The notes under the pieces are model-generated. The model was not told the DNA's origin. It did no database searches and was given only the letters and a program-made list of their open reading frames with translations. A stretch of DNA of 64,000 bases from Prevotella sp. P6B1 (GTDB taxonomy: Bacteria > Bacteroidota > Bacteroidia > Bacteroidales > Bacteroidaceae). Position 1 is the first letter of the stretch. Every line of letters starts with the position of its first letter. A program made the position numbers and the translations under genes. This document shows positions 18,276 to 29,000 of the stretch, in pieces. The stretch covers positions 62,001 to 126,000 of the forward strand of contig NZ_JNKF01000016.1 in NCBI RefSeq assembly GCF_000702825.1, in the 5' to 3' direction.

Positions 18276-18350
18276 GGGCGTTTAGCTCAGCTGGTTTAGA
18301 GCATCTGCCTTACAAGCAGAGGGTCGGCGGTTCGAATCCGTCAACGCCCA
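18276..18350 (+). tRNA. tRNA-Val (anticodon TAC)
   Basis: 75 nt. Acceptor arms GGGCGTT/AACGCCC with discriminator A, D-loop TAGCTCAGCTGGT, anticodon stem TCTGC/GCAGA with loop CTTACAA, and T-arm GGCGGTTCGAATCCGTC. CCA is not encoded. It reads GTA and other GTN valine codons. Confidence 0.97.
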
Positions 18351-18369
18351 CAACACAAAAAGTCCGCTT

Positions 18370-18394
18370 CCGCAGCCGATGAGGTTGCGGTTTT
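18370..18394 (+). terminator. tRNA-Val terminator
   Basis: An 8-bp stem (CCGCAGCC/GGTTGCGG, one G-T pair), 5-nt loop, then TTTT. Confidence 0.78.
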
Positions 18395-18455
18395 GGGTTA
18401 GAAGGGATAGAGAAAGAAAGATAATTATCGATAATTTACAGGAATATTTAAAACA

Positions 18456-19802
18456 ATGGATTTAAGTTTATTGACAGCCATCTCGCCTATTGATGGCCGT
18501 TACAGAAGTAAGACCGAACCTCTGGCAGAATACTTTTCAGAGTATGCGCTGATTCGTTACAGGGTACGCGTAGAAATAGAGTATTTCATTGCCTTATGTG
18601 AATTACCATTGCCTCAACTTCAGGGTATCAACCATTCACTATTCGATCAGCTTCGCGACATCTACAAGAAGTTCTCACCCGCTGACGCACAGCGTGTGAA
18701 GGACATTGAGTCAATCACCAATCATGATGTGAAAGCTGTTGAGTACTTCATCAAGGAGCAGCTCGACGCTATGGGTGGATTCGAGAACTACAAGGAGTTC
18801 ATCCACTTCGGACTCACATCTCAGGACATCAACAACACCAGTGTACCTCTTTCTATTAAGGAGGCGCTGGAGCAGGTTTACTATCCTATGGTAGAGGAGC
18901 TCATTGAGCAGTTGCACGATTATGCTGAACAGTGGAAGAACATCCCCATGTTGGCCAAGACTCACGGACAGCCCGCATCGCCTACCCGTCTGGGTAAGGA
19001 GGTGATGGTTTACGTATACCGCTTGGAAGAGCAGCTTCGCGGACTGAAGGAGACACCTATCACCGCTAAGTTCGGAGGTGCTACTGGTAACTACAATGCT
19101 CACCACGTGGCTTATCCACAGTACGACTGGCGCGAGTTTGGCAACAGCTTTGTCAGCGAGAAGTTAGGCTTGGAGCGCGAGCAGTACACTACCCAGATCT
19201 CAAACTATGACTGGTTGGGCGCCATCTTCGATGCCATGCGCCGTATCAACACCATCGTTATCGACCTGGATCGCGACTTCTGGATGTATATCTCTATGGA
19301 CTACTTCAAGCAGAAGATTAAGAAAGGTGAGGTTGGTTCGAGTGCTATGCCTCACAAGGTAAACCCCATCGACTACGAAAACTCTGAGGGTAACTTAGGT
19401 ATTGCCAACGCTATCCTGCAGTTCCTGGCAGCAAAACTGCCCGTAAGCCGTTTGCAGCGCGACCTGACTGACTCTACCGTTCTGCGTAACGTAGGGGTAC
19501 CCATGGGGCACGCCGTTATTGCATTCCAAAGTACACTGAAGGGACTGCGCAAGCTGATTCTTAACGAGGAGAAGCTGCAGGAGGATCTCGACAACACTTG
19601 GGCTGTAGTAGCCGAGGCTATCCAGACCATTCTGCGTCGTGAAGCCTACCCTAACCCATACGAAACACTGAAGGCCCTGACCCGCACCAACGAGAAGTTG
19701 ACTGGCGAGAAGATCAAGGACTTCATCGAAACACTCGAGGTGAGTGAGGAAGTTAAGGAAGAACTACGTGTTATTACCCCATCAACCTACACAGGCATTT
19801 AA
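18456..19802 (+). CDS. purB: Adenylosuccinate lyase
   Basis: 448 residues of the fumarase/aspartase superfamily. It starts LTAISPIDGRYRSKTEPL, has the catalytic His in MLAKTHGQPASPTRLGKE, and the superfamily signature GSSAMPHKVNPIDYENSEGN. It cleaves adenylosuccinate to AMP and fumarate, and SAICAR to AICAR, in purine synthesis. No clear TAnnTTTG promoter was seen in 18395-18455, so read-through from the tRNA unit or a weaker promoter may drive it. Confidence 0.97.
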   Translation: MDLSLLTAISPIDGRYRSKTEPLAEYFSEYALIRYRVRVEIEYFIALCELPLPQLQGINHSLFDQLRDIYKKFSPADAQRVKDIESITNHDVKAVEYFIKEQLDAMGGFENYKEFIHFGLTSQDINNTSVPLSIKEALEQVYYPMVEELIEQLHDYAEQWKNIPMLAKTHGQPASPTRLGKEVMVYVYRLEEQLRGLKETPITAKFGGATGNYNAHHVAYPQYDWREFGNSFVSEKLGLEREQYTTQISNYDWLGAIFDAMRRINTIVIDLDRDFWMYISMDYFKQKIKKGEVGSSAMPHKVNPIDYENSEGNLGIANAILQFLAAKLPVSRLQRDLTDSTVLRNVGVPMGHAVIAFQSTLKGLRKLILNEEKLQEDLDNTWAVVAEAIQTILRREAYPNPYETLKALTRTNEKLTGEKIKDFIETLEVSEEVKEELRVITPSTYTGI

Positions 19803-19853
19803 TTTACACATATTATATTTATTAAGTAATCACAATTAAAAAAAATACAACTT

Positions 19854-21224
19854 ATGGATTTCGAAAACAACGAGAAGAAGCAGGAAGAGACCAAGCAGGA
19901 TGGCGCTCAGAGAGAGTATCGTCCAGGTCGTTCACCACGTCCACGCATTCACGCAACAGCTGTGCGCCCAGGAAGCTATGAGCGCTCCAGCTATCGCAAT
20001 AACAACGATGAAGGCGAGTTCCGTCCAGAGGGATTCGGCGCTGGTTTGCAGAGCAATGCTCCTCAGCGTCCTCAGGGGGGCTATCGTCCACGTAACAACT
20101 ACAACAACGAGGGTGGCTACGGCCAGCAGCGTCAGGGAGGTTATGGTCAACGTCAGCAAGGTGGTTATGGTCGTCCTCAGCAGGGGGGCTATGGTCGTCC
20201 TCAGCAGGGTGGCTACGGTCAGCGTCAGCAGGGTGGCTACGGTCGTCCTCAGCAGGGTGGCTACGGTCGTCCTCAGCAAGGTGGCTATGGTCAGCAGGGC
20301 GGTTATGGTCAGCAGCGCCAGCAGGGTGGTTACGGTCGTCCTCAGCAGGGTGGCTACGGTCGTCCTCAACAGGGTGGCTATGGCAAGCCCTACGGAGCAG
20401 CTCCTTATAAGAAGGCTCCCCGCCAGCGCACAGCCGACTACGATCCAAATGCAAAGTATTCAATGAAGAAGCGCATTGAGTACAAGGAGATTAACTACGA
20501 TCCCAACGAGCCACTGCGCTTGAACAAGTTCTTGGCCAATGCAGGTGTTTGCAGCCGTCGCGAGGCCGATGAGTTCATCCAGGCTGGTGTAGTAACCGTT
20601 AACGGCGAGGTAGTAACCGAGCTGGGTACCAAGATCCTGCGTACCGATATGGTGAAGTTCCACGATCAGCCTGTAACCATCGAGAAGAAGGTTTACGTGC
20701 TGCTCAACAAGCCAAAGGACTACGTAACAACCAGCGACGATCCACAGCAGCGTAAGACTGTGATGGATCTGGTGAAGAATGCTTGCTCAGAGCGTATCTA
20801 CCCCGTAGGCCGTCTGGACCGCAACACCACCGGTGTGCTGTTGCTTACCAACGATGGTGACTTGGCTTCGAAGCTCACACATCCTAAGTACCTCAAGAAG
20901 AAGATTTATCACGTTTACCTCGATAAGAACGTTACCGCTCACGATCTGCAGCAGATTGCCGAAGGCATCCAGCTGGAGGATGGCGAGATCAAGGCCGACG
21001 ACGTTCAGTATGCACATCCTACCGACAAGAAGCAGGTAGGCATCGAGATTCACTCAGGTAAGAACCGTATCGTTCGCCGTATCTTCGAGAGTCTGGGCTA
21101 CCGCGTTCAGAAACTCGACCGCGTACAGTTCGCTGGTCTGACCAAGAAGAACCTGAAGCGTGGCGACTGGCGCTACCTGACCGAGGAGGAAGTTGACCGC
21201 CTGCGCATGGGTGCTTACGAGTAA
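19854..21224 (+). CDS. Pseudouridine synthase (RsuA/RluB family) with long GGYG-repeat N-terminal extension
   Basis: 456 residues. Residues about 1-215 form a low-complexity region rich in Gly, Gln, Arg and Tyr with twelve GGYG units (QQGGYGRP and variants). An S4 RNA-binding domain follows (about 219-262, [23 protein letters not shown]). The RsuA/RluB catalytic domain has its Asp in [18 protein letters not shown] (about 321). Family members convert one uridine in 16S or 23S rRNA to pseudouridine; RluB-type (23S) is more likely by similarity. The extension may bind RNA or promote condensates. It is 27 bp upstream of asnS, probably one operon. Confidence 0.9.
   Translation: MDFENNEKKQEETKQDGAQREYRPGRSPRPRIHATAVRPGSYERSSYRNNNDEGEFRPEGFGAGLQSNAPQRPQGGYRPRNNYNNEGGYGQQRQGGYGQRQQGGYGRPQQGGYGRPQQGGYGQRQQGGYGRPQQGGYGRPQQGGYGQQGGYGQQRQQGGYGRPQQGGYGRPQQGGYGKPYGAAPYKKAPRQRTADYDPNAKYSMKKRIEYKEINYDPNEPLRLNKFLANAGVCSRREADEFIQAGVVTVNGEVVTELGTKILRTDMVKFHDQPVTIEKKVYVLLNKPKDYVTTSDDPQQRKTVMDLVKNACSERIYPVGRLDRNTTGVLLLTNDGDLASKLTHPKYLKKKIYHVYLDKNVTAHDLQQIAEGIQLEDGEIKADDVQYAHPTDKKQVGIEIHSGKNRIVRRIFESLGYRVQKLDRVQFAGLTKKNLKRGDWRYLTEEEVDRLRMGAYE
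20110..20388 (+). repeat. In-frame tandem repeats encoding GGYG(R/Q)PQQ
   Basis: Imperfect units of about 24 bp (CAGCAGGGTGGCTACGGTCG and variants) repeated about twelve times, with third-position differences. They lie inside the pseudouridine synthase gene. This is a likely site for slippage and strain-to-strain length change. Confidence 0.9.
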
Positions 21225-21251
21225 TTGATAGTTGAAAATTGACAATTCATA

Positions 21252-22691
21252 ATGAAACGTACTAAGATTATCGATGTGCTGAAGAGCACAGAATATGGCA
21301 AGGAGGTTTGCGTAAAGGGTTGGGTGCGCACGCATCGTAGCTCTAAGGCAGTCGACTTCATTGCCCTCAACGACGGTTCAACCATCAAGAATGTGCAGAT
21401 CGTTGTTGATCCTACTAAGTTCGACGAGCAGGTATTGAAGGATATCACCACAGGTGCCTGCATCAGTGCCGAGGGTTTACTGGTTGAGAGTCAGGGTGCT
21501 GGTCAGAGCAGTGAAATTCAGGCTACCAAGCTTGAGGTTTATGGTCTGTGCGGCAACGACTACCCCATGCAGAAGAAGGGCCAGAGTTTCGAAGTGATGC
21601 GTAAGAACGCTCACATGCGTCTGCGTACCAACACATTCGGAGCTGTGATGCGCATTCGCCACAACATGGCGATGGCCATCCACACTTACTTCCACGAGCA
21701 TGGATTCTTCTACTTCCACACCCCACTGATTACAGCCAGTGACTGTGAGGGTGCCGGAAACATGTTCCAGGTAACCACCAAGAATCTGTACGACCTGAAG
21801 AAGGACGAGAACGGCAAGATTATCTACGACGACGATTTCTTCGGCGAGCAGACTTCACTGACCGTGTCTGGTCAGCTGGAGGGTGAGCTGGGTGCTACCG
21901 CACTGGGGTCTATCTACACCTTCGGTCCTACTTTCCGTGCTGAGAACAGCAACACACCTCGACATCTGGCTGAGTTCTGGATGGTTGAGCCTGAGGTTGC
22001 TTTCTTGGATCAGGAAGAGCTGATGGACCTCGAAGAGGATTTCATCAAATACTGCGTACGTTGGGCTCTCGACAACTGTAAGGACGACCTCGAGTTCCTG
22101 AACAAGATGATCGACAAGACCTTGATTGAGCGTCTGGAGGGTGTACTCAAGGAGACCTTCGTTCGTCTGCCTTACACCGAGGGCATCAATATCCTGCAGG
22201 AAGCTATCAAGAACGGTAAGAAATTCGAGTTCCCCTGCAACTGGGGCGACGACTTGGCCAGTGAGCACGAGCGCTACCTCGTTGAGGAGCATTTCAAGAA
22301 GCCAGTTATTATGACCGACTACCCACGTGCATTCAAGTCGTTCTATATGAAGCAGAACCAGGACACTGCCGATGGCGGTTCAGTAGGTTACAAGGGCGCT
22401 GTTGCCCCAGGTCCTACCATGCAGGGTACCGATGTACTCTTCCCACAGATCGGTGAGATTATCGGCGGATCTGTTCGTGAGGAGAGCTACGATAAATTAA
22501 TGGGCGAGATTAATCGCCGCGAGATGGACCAGACCCACCTCTGGTGGTATATCGACACCCGCAAGTGGGGCTCATGCCCACACGCAGGCTTCGGTCTTGG
22601 TTTCGAGCGTCTCATCCTGTTCGTAACAGGTATGCAGAACATTCGCGACGTGATTCCGTTCCCACGTACTCCGAAATCAGCAGAGTTCTAA
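21252..22691 (+). CDS. asnS: Asparaginyl-tRNA synthetase
   Basis: 479 residues of class IIb. It has an N-terminal OB-fold anticodon-binding domain ([24 protein letters not shown]), class II motif 2 [21 protein letters not shown], and motif 3 [27 protein letters not shown]. It charges tRNA-Asn with asparagine in the cytoplasm. AsnS-specific features such as [17 protein letters not shown] separate it from AspS. It probably shares a transcript with the upstream pseudouridine synthase. A strong terminator follows. Confidence 0.97.
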   Translation: MKRTKIIDVLKSTEYGKEVCVKGWVRTHRSSKAVDFIALNDGSTIKNVQIVVDPTKFDEQVLKDITTGACISAEGLLVESQGAGQSSEIQATKLEVYGLCGNDYPMQKKGQSFEVMRKNAHMRLRTNTFGAVMRIRHNMAMAIHTYFHEHGFFYFHTPLITASDCEGAGNMFQVTTKNLYDLKKDENGKIIYDDDFFGEQTSLTVSGQLEGELGATALGSIYTFGPTFRAENSNTPRHLAEFWMVEPEVAFLDQEELMDLEEDFIKYCVRWALDNCKDDLEFLNKMIDKTLIERLEGVLKETFVRLPYTEGINILQEAIKNGKKFEFPCNWGDDLASEHERYLVEEHFKKPVIMTDYPRAFKSFYMKQNQDTADGGSVGYKGAVAPGPTMQGTDVLFPQIGEIIGGSVREESYDKLMGEINRREMDQTHLWWYIDTRKWGSCPHAGFGLGFERLILFVTGMQNIRDVIPFPRTPKSAEF

Positions 22692-22699
22692 ATCATACG

Positions 22700-22733
22700 A
22701 ACCGCCATCACTCTGAGTGTGATGGCGGTTTTC
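22700..22733 (+). terminator. asnS terminator
   Basis: A perfect 12-bp GC-rich stem (AACCGCCATCAC/GTGATGGCGGTT) with a 7-nt loop and T-rich tail. Confidence 0.92.
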
Positions 22734-22802
22734 TTTTTCCCTAAAGCTAACAAGTACAAAGGCCTGGGTAATTATCGTTTGCCTATACGCAAATTGAAGC
22801 AC

Positions 22803-22837
22803 AAAAAAGTAGTGAGGAACTTCTATGAGTCCCTCAC
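22803..22837 (-). terminator. Terminator of the glycan-uptake operon
   Basis: Minus strand 10-bp stem (GTGAGGGACT/AGTTCCTCAC with one G-T pair) followed by ACTACTTTTTTG. It lies about 30 bp past the last gene of the operon. Confidence 0.82.
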
Positions 22838-22867
22838 CAACTTCTAATTAAACAAACTATCAATGTG

Positions 22868-24229
22868 TTATTCTATGGTAATCTTCTTTAAACGATAGCC
22901 ATAGCCCACAACAAGCATACCTTCACGCTCATCTACCAGCGCCTTGACAGCATCTGTATAGGTGAAATCATAAGGATTGGGAGTTTCAGCAGTCAGATCG
23001 AACTGAGCTACAACCTGATCCTCAGCATTATCGCCCCACCAGGGGGTGGTGATACGCAGAGCGTGGTAGTTTTCTGGCATATCGATCATTTCGTAGTACA
23101 CGTGTACGGTAGAACCTACAGCCACATCGGCCAGAGCGTCGGCAGTAACAGTAGCATTGCTGTCACCCCAGTTAATGTCGACACTTCCTTCCCAAACAGT
23201 TGTCTCAGCTGGTGCAACAGCCTCAACAGCAACTACCTTGGTAAGCTTGTAACCGTAACCCACGAAGAGCATACCGCCACGCTCGTCAACGATAGCCTTG
23301 TTAGCCTCGCTGTAGGTGAACTCGAATGGATTAGGAGTATCGGCAGTCAGATCGAACTGGGCTACAATCTGGTCCTCAGCATTATCGCCCCACCGGGGTG
23401 TGGTGATACGCAGAGCGTGGTAGTTTTCTGGCATATCGATCAGTTCATAGCAAACACGGATAGTAGCGCCAACAGGCACATCAGCCAGAGCATCGGCAGA
23501 AACCGTAGCATTGCTGTCACCCCAGTTTACTTCAGTAGCACCTTCCCAGAGCACTGTTTCTTTCACACCTGGATCAGCATACTCATCGTTGCTGACAGTG
23601 AACACACCACAACCGTAGCGCATGCCATCTGCCTCAATGCTTACCATATACTGGCCCTCAGCCATCGTAGGCACATCGAAGGTAACCTTTCCATCAGCAA
23701 ACGATACATTGCTTGCCTCCTGCTTACCCACGAACACCTTGGTGACGTTGGTAACATTGGTACACTGAATAGTCTTGGTGCTACCAACCGTCAGCCAGCG
23801 CGACTTACCATCGGAAGCCAACTCGGGATCGCCTTCAGCAGGACGAACCACCAACATGCAGGTACGAGAGGTAGAGAGGCCCTTGGTAGTGGTAGCCACA
23901 ATCTTCACAACGTGATCGCCAGCTAATACTGGCACGTCGATATTCAGGCCCTCAGCCACCTGCTCATCGTCAATGAACCAGGTAACGGTGGTGTACTTAA
24001 CAGGCGTTACAATAACCTCATAAGTGAAATTGGTTGTACGTTCTATGTTCATCAGGGTAGCGGGCTCGCCGTTCTTACCCTCTGGGATATCGGTGTTCAG
24101 GATGCGTGGAGCATCGTCCTCGCCAGCTGTGAAGAAAGGATCCTCAGTCGAAGAGCAGGCGGTAGTTGCTGCTAAGCCGCAACCTACAAAGAACATGGCG
24201 ATATACTTTGATATATTCTTGGTAATCAT
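22868..24229 (-). CDS. Surface glycan-binding lipoprotein (SusE/F-position) with duplicated C-terminal domain
   Basis: 453 residues with a lipoprotein signal (GLAATTAC-SS). The N-terminal half looks like Ig-type domains (about 40-215). Residues 224-341 and 342-453 are two copies of one domain, about three quarters identical; each starts with a WEG..NWGDSNATV stretch. The copies resemble carbohydrate-binding beta-sandwich domains, with conserved Trp and Tyr as likely sugar contacts. As last gene after susC-susD it fits a surface glycan-binding protein that captures polysaccharide. The ligand is probably a beta-glucan or related plant glycan, given the GH5 enzyme; this is inferred. Confidence 0.78.
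   Translation of the reverse strand: MITKNISKYIAMFFVGCGLAATTACSSTEDPFFTAGEDDAPRILNTDIPEGKNGEPATLMNIERTTNFTYEVIVTPVKYTTVTWFIDDEQVAEGLNIDVPVLAGDHVVKIVATTTKGLSTSRTCMLVVRPAEGDPELASDGKSRWLTVGSTKTIQCTNVTNVTKVFVGKQEASNVSFADGKVTFDVPTMAEGQYMVSIEADGMRYGCGVFTVSNDEYADPGVKETVLWEGATEVNWGDSNATVSADALADVPVGATIRVCYELIDMPENYHALRITTPRWGDNAEDQIVAQFDLTADTPNPFEFTYSEANKAIVDERGGMLFVGYGYKLTKVVAVEAVAPAETTVWEGSVDINWGDSNATVTADALADVAVGSTVHVYYEMIDMPENYHALRITTPWWGDNAEDQVVAQFDLTAETPNPYDFTYTDAVKALVDEREGMLVVGYGYRLKKITIE
22871..23560 (-). repeat. Tandem protein-domain duplication in the glycan-binding lipoprotein
   Basis: The two copies (22871-23206 and 23207-23560 including a short linker) also share long DNA stretches, for example around GCGTGGTAGTTTTCTGGCAT. 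This points to a recent duplication. Confidence 0.88.
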
Positions 24230-24263
24230 AATTCTTATTTCTTAAAATGGATATCTAATTCAC

Positions 24264-26012
24264 TTACTTCACATTGATATCTGCCACATCCCACCAGAGG
24301 CGCTTGTGCCAGTCGTCGCTACCACCTAAGCGTTCCACAGCAACTTTATAGTTGGCGCTGTTGTACTGGTTCTCCAGGATTGGATAGCGCAGACGTGTAG
24401 GTGTCTGCAGATTATTGTCATCATAGGTAAAATCGCTCTCAAACTTAGCCAGCTTCGTGCGATCCTGCAGTACTGGATAATCAGAACGACGCAGGTTAGC
24501 CCAAGCTTCTGATGGATTCATCATGTGCAGAATCCAAGCCTGAGTATTGATGGCTTCTTTCGCATTGGTTTCGAGAACACCTGCATTGATAAGACCATCA
24601 ACGAAAGTACTGATCTCAGCATCCGAAATCTTATCGGCAGCCTGCAGATAGTGATCGTTCATCCACTTGATAGAGGCCTTGACACCTGCCTTGAAGTGCT
24701 CCTCGACTGAACCGCTAACGTTCCAGCCATTGAGCTTAGCCTCAGCCAGCAGGAATTCTACCTCAGCATAATTGATGAGCGCACCTGGACGATCGGGCAT
24801 CTCGAAGTCGATGCTCAGGAAGGGACGCATCATACGTGCAGGGAAGTTACTGCCATCGAAGCCAGCTTCAGGATAGAGACTAATCATGCGCTCTAAAGTA
24901 GGAATCTCGGCAACAGCTGGTGCATTAACCCAGTTGTTCCACCAGGCTGCACCTGGGTCGCAAGGATGTTCTACATCGTTGGCACGATCCAAATAATCAA
25001 TTACTTCGTCAGTGACGTCGATATTCCACTCACGATCGGGTTTAGTTTCACTACGCTTAGTGTTAATGTAATGACGACAAATGCGGTAAAGACGCGGGTC
25101 GTTGTTATCCTGTAAAATATTGAAGAATGTGGAGCTTACAAATGTAGGTGATGTGGGGTCCTGTCCGTAAAGGATCTCACCCAGAGCATTCACACGGAAG
25201 TCGAGATCGCGTGAGCCATCGTACAGAGTGAACTTACCATCGGTATAGATCACGTAGGCATCGTCGGCAGAACTGGTGATATAACCACCTGCTGCGTTAA
25301 GAGCCTTCTCGAACTCCTCCTGAGCCTTGGTAGGATTAACCTCACTGATACGCATGGCATAGCGCATACGCAGGGTATTGGCATACTTGCGCCAAGCAGC
25401 AGCATCGCCAGACAAACTAGTTACATCGCCGCCAATATGGTCAGAACCTGTACCCAACTGGTCAACACACTCAGCCAGCTCTTTGAAGAAGAAATCATAA
25501 ATCTCCTCCTGTGTATCGTACTTAGGATATGCGATACCAGATATGAAACCAAGTCCGGCCTCAGAGCAAGGCAGATCGCCATAGATATCGGTCAGCATAG
25601 CCATCAGATAAACACGGTGAATGCGCAGGGCGGCATTGGTGTTGGGCTTATCCTCTGAATTGGCAATAGCATCAACGATATTCTTGATAGATACACCATA
25701 CAACTGATCCCATACAAGGCGCATCTGATCGTCCTGAGCATGAACACTACCACCATAGTTTGACACGTTCCAACCACCAGCAAAGTGCTGGGTGAAACCT
25801 GTGATATAACTACGATAAGTATCCATCATGCCAAAGTCGCCATAGGTCTGCAACAGAGCTGTAGTCAGCTGGGCGCTTGGCTCTATCGACGAACCTTTCG
25901 AGTCGTCGGTATTCAGCTTTTCCATATAACTATCGCTACAAGCAGCTGTTGACAAAAGGCCACAGCCTACAATACATGCAGCGAGCGTTTTCTTAAATAT
26001 TCTTGTAATCAT
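24264..26012 (-). CDS. SusD/RagB-family outer-membrane nutrient-binding lipoprotein
   Basis: 582 residues from the ATG at 26012 (MITRIFKKTLAACIVGCG), with lipobox STAAC. It matches the SusD-like family: an N-terminal QLTTALLQTYGDFGMMDTY region, central TPR-type helices, and the C-terminal MNPSEAWANLRRSDYPVL. SusD lids close over the paired SusC barrel and hand over oligosaccharides. It starts 16 bp after the susC stop. An in-frame ATG at 26153 lies within susC and is rejected. Confidence 0.93.
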   Translation of the reverse strand: MITRIFKKTLAACIVGCGLLSTAACSDSYMEKLNTDDSKGSSIEPSAQLTTALLQTYGDFGMMDTYRSYITGFTQHFAGGWNVSNYGGSVHAQDDQMRLVWDQLYGVSIKNIVDAIANSEDKPNTNAALRIHRVYLMAMLTDIYGDLPCSEAGLGFISGIAYPKYDTQEEIYDFFFKELAECVDQLGTGSDHIGGDVTSLSGDAAAWRKYANTLRMRYAMRISEVNPTKAQEEFEKALNAAGGYITSSADDAYVIYTDGKFTLYDGSRDLDFRVNALGEILYGQDPTSPTFVSSTFFNILQDNNDPRLYRICRHYINTKRSETKPDREWNIDVTDEVIDYLDRANDVEHPCDPGAAWWNNWVNAPAVAEIPTLERMISLYPEAGFDGSNFPARMMRPFLSIDFEMPDRPGALINYAEVEFLLAEAKLNGWNVSGSVEEHFKAGVKASIKWMNDHYLQAADKISDAEISTFVDGLINAGVLETNAKEAINTQAWILHMMNPSEAWANLRRSDYPVLQDRTKLAKFESDFTYDDNNLQTPTRLRYPILENQYNSANYKVAVERLGGSDDWHKRLWWDVADINVK

Positions 26013-26028
26013 AATGACTTCCTCCAAA

Positions 26029-29000
26029 TTAGAATTTGACGTTAACATTGAAACCGTAGCTGCGGCGTGAGGGCAGCGAACCATACTCCAGACCAAGACC
26101 TGAGGTGTTGTAACCAGAGTCAGGATCGATATTAGGAATATTCTTCCAGACAATGAATGGGTTACGAGCTACAAACGATACGCTGAGTCCCTTAACCGAC
26201 TTGCCCAACCACTTCTCTGGGAAGGTATAGCCGAAGGTAATCTCACGGCACTTCACATACGAGTTGTCATAGATAAACATTGAAGGCGCATTGTCAGCAG
26301 CACTCTTCCAGTACGACTCGGGGTTAACGGCAATGTCGTTCTGACGATAGGTTCCATCACCATTATCGATAACGCCAGGCACAATCAGGCCTTCGCACAA
26401 ACCAGCGTCACGCCAGTCTTCGATGGTCATGTTAGCAGCCTTGCGGTTCTCCTCAGAACGATACCACTCTTCACGTCCTGCCAAGGTCTCACTGGCTTTA
26501 CCTGTAGCATAAGCCGAACGCATAGACATTGAGAAGAGATCGGCACCAACCTTCACGTCGAAGCCAGCCGACAGGCGGAAGTTCTTATAAGTAAAGGTAG
26601 AGTAGAAACCACCAGTCCAATCCCATGAAGCATTACCAAGAGTATGAGTTTTGTCATCAACATATGGTAGACCGCTCTCGGGGTTGATAATCAGCTGACC
26701 GTCGGCAGTACGCTTAAAGTCCTTACCGATAATACTACCGTAGTTCTTATTTACCTCAGCACCTACGCTGACACCACACCAAGTGGCCTTCTCGAGCTCG
26801 AAGTAGTCCATACCGTCAACCAGCGACTTCACCTTGTTTGTATTCTTAGAGAAGTTAACACCAGCATCCCATGCAAACTGGCCCAGCTGCAACACACGAC
26901 CGTTTAGTGCAACCTCAATACCCTTATTCTGAATTTCACCCGCATTAACCAGACTGTAGTTATAACCAGAGGTTGATGAAGAAGCCAGAGCAATGATCTG
27001 ATCCTTTGACAACTGGTTGTAATAAGTTACATCCAGACCAAGACGACCATGGAAGAACTTCATCTCCAGACCAAGTTCGAACGAATTAGTACGAGTAGGC
27101 TTCAGGTCCTTGTTAGGCTGAGTAGTGTTGTTGATCATACCAATCACGAAACCACCATAAGAGTACTTAGCAGTAGAGTAGTTAAGCGCCAACTGATAGG
27201 GATCGGTATCGCTACCCACCTGGGCCCATGAAGCACGGATCTTACCATAGTTTATCAGGTTCTTGTTCTTGATAAACTCAGAGAACACGATACTACCCGA
27301 GAACGATGGATATACATATATATTATGATCAATAGGCAGTGTTGACGACTTGTCGCCGCGAACAGTAGCCTCCAGATAGTATGTATGCTGATAACCAACA
27401 CTGGCAGAACCGAATAAAGAGTTGATCTGCTTCTTATATGTATTCTGCTGAATACTCTGCTCAGCGTAGTTCATAATGGCAACAATATCCTTCATCTGCT
27501 GGTCCATACCAGTAAAGATGTCGGTCTTGTTGTCAACCTTGAAGATGTTACCACCCAAGGTAGCATTGATATCAAAGTTGCCGAATGAGTTATTATAGAG
27601 TGCCAACAACTCAGCATTCAGTGTACGGTTGGTGTACTTCTGGTTCTGGAGCTGTCCTGCCATCTTACCAGGTGTTGTCATAGAAATAAAGTCCTCGAAC
27701 GCCATAAAGTTCATATCGGTACCGATTGTACCCTGCAACTTCAGGTGATCGGAAATGTTCCAGATAGCCTTACCTGTCAGACGGAACACGTCCTTAGCGG
27801 TGGTATTCTCATTCTTGTAAAGATCCCAGTAAGGGTTCTTGTTGTACTGGTCGTTACCATTCCAGTTAGCATATTCGCCTTCAGATGTCTGATAGTTCTT
27901 CAGCCAAGCCTGATTATATGTACTTGCCAGTGTCATGAGGTTCTTACCAACATTGCTCTGCGAGTCGCCCAGAGCAGGACGGTTCTTCACATTCTCACGG
28001 GTATAGTTAGCAGTGAAGTCCAAATCAACAGGACCTGCCGATGTATTGACACGGAGGTTGAAGTTGTCACGGTTCATGTGCGTATTGGGCAGGATATCCT
28101 TGTTACGCATATCAGTAACAGAGAAACGAACGCCAGTCTTACCAGAGTTAACCGACAGAATGGCAGTATTCTGAGTGGTGAGACCTGTGCGGAAGAAATC
28201 ACTGGTATTATTAGGATACATGAGGAACGGACGCTTCTCGTGATCGAAATATTCTACCAGAAAGTCATCGGCCTTGGCACCCCAGCTTGAGTTAGTACCT
28301 GTTGTGGCAGTGCGACTGTAAGCGCCACCGTACCCCATACCATAAACCTGCTGGATATTATCCCACTTAGCCAACTGCTTATCGATAGTGAGTGAACCGT
28401 TGTACTCAACGCTTATCTTATCCTTCTCAGCCTTCTTAGTGGTAATCAGAATAACACCATGTGAGGCACGGCTACCATAGAGAGCTGAGGCGGCAGGACC
28501 TTTGAGCACGGTCATGTTTTCAATATCATCAGGATTGATAGCCGAGATACCATCACCCAGATCGTATCCACCCTCAGTGCCTGCGCTGCCGAAGTTGGTA
28601 TTGTCCAAGGGTACACCATCAATCACGTAAAGAGGCTGGTTGTTACCACTGATCTCGGTGTTACCACGCAACAGAACGCGTGTAGAACCCGAAGCGCCAC
28701 CAGCTGTATTCTGAACGACAAGACCAGCAACCTTACCAGAGAGCGAGTTGATGACATTGGTTTCCTTAGCCTTGGTCAGCTCTTCGCCCTTAACCTCGGC
28801 AACACCATAACCCAGTGCTTTGCGCTCGCGCTTGATGCCAAGAGCTGTCACAACAACCTCGTTAAGCACAGTCTTGTCCTCTTCCATCACAATTCTCATG
28901 CCCGGCTGGGCTTTTACCTTCAGAGTAGTGTAACCCACGTAACTAACCTCCAAGAGGTCGCCGCGCTTACACTTCAGAGAGAAATGACCATCGATGTCGG

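Noticed and set aside
20110..20388. Short regularly repeated sequence resembling a CRISPR array
   Set aside because: Repeats are contiguous, in frame and coding, without unique spacers.
19932..20466. Frames rich in Thr/Leu or Val/Ser in the repeat region of the pseudouridine synthase gene
   Set aside because: They arise from reading the 24-bp repeats in other frames; only the GGYG frame runs on into the S4 and catalytic domains.
22739..22800. Possible promoter or small gene between asnS and the glycan operon
   Set aside because: No TAnnTTTG box with correct spacing and no plausible ORF; only the two terminators flank it.
26012..26153. Longer N-terminus for the SusD protein
   Set aside because: The extension lies within the susC coding sequence and lacks a lipoprotein signal; the ATG at 26012 gives a standard one.
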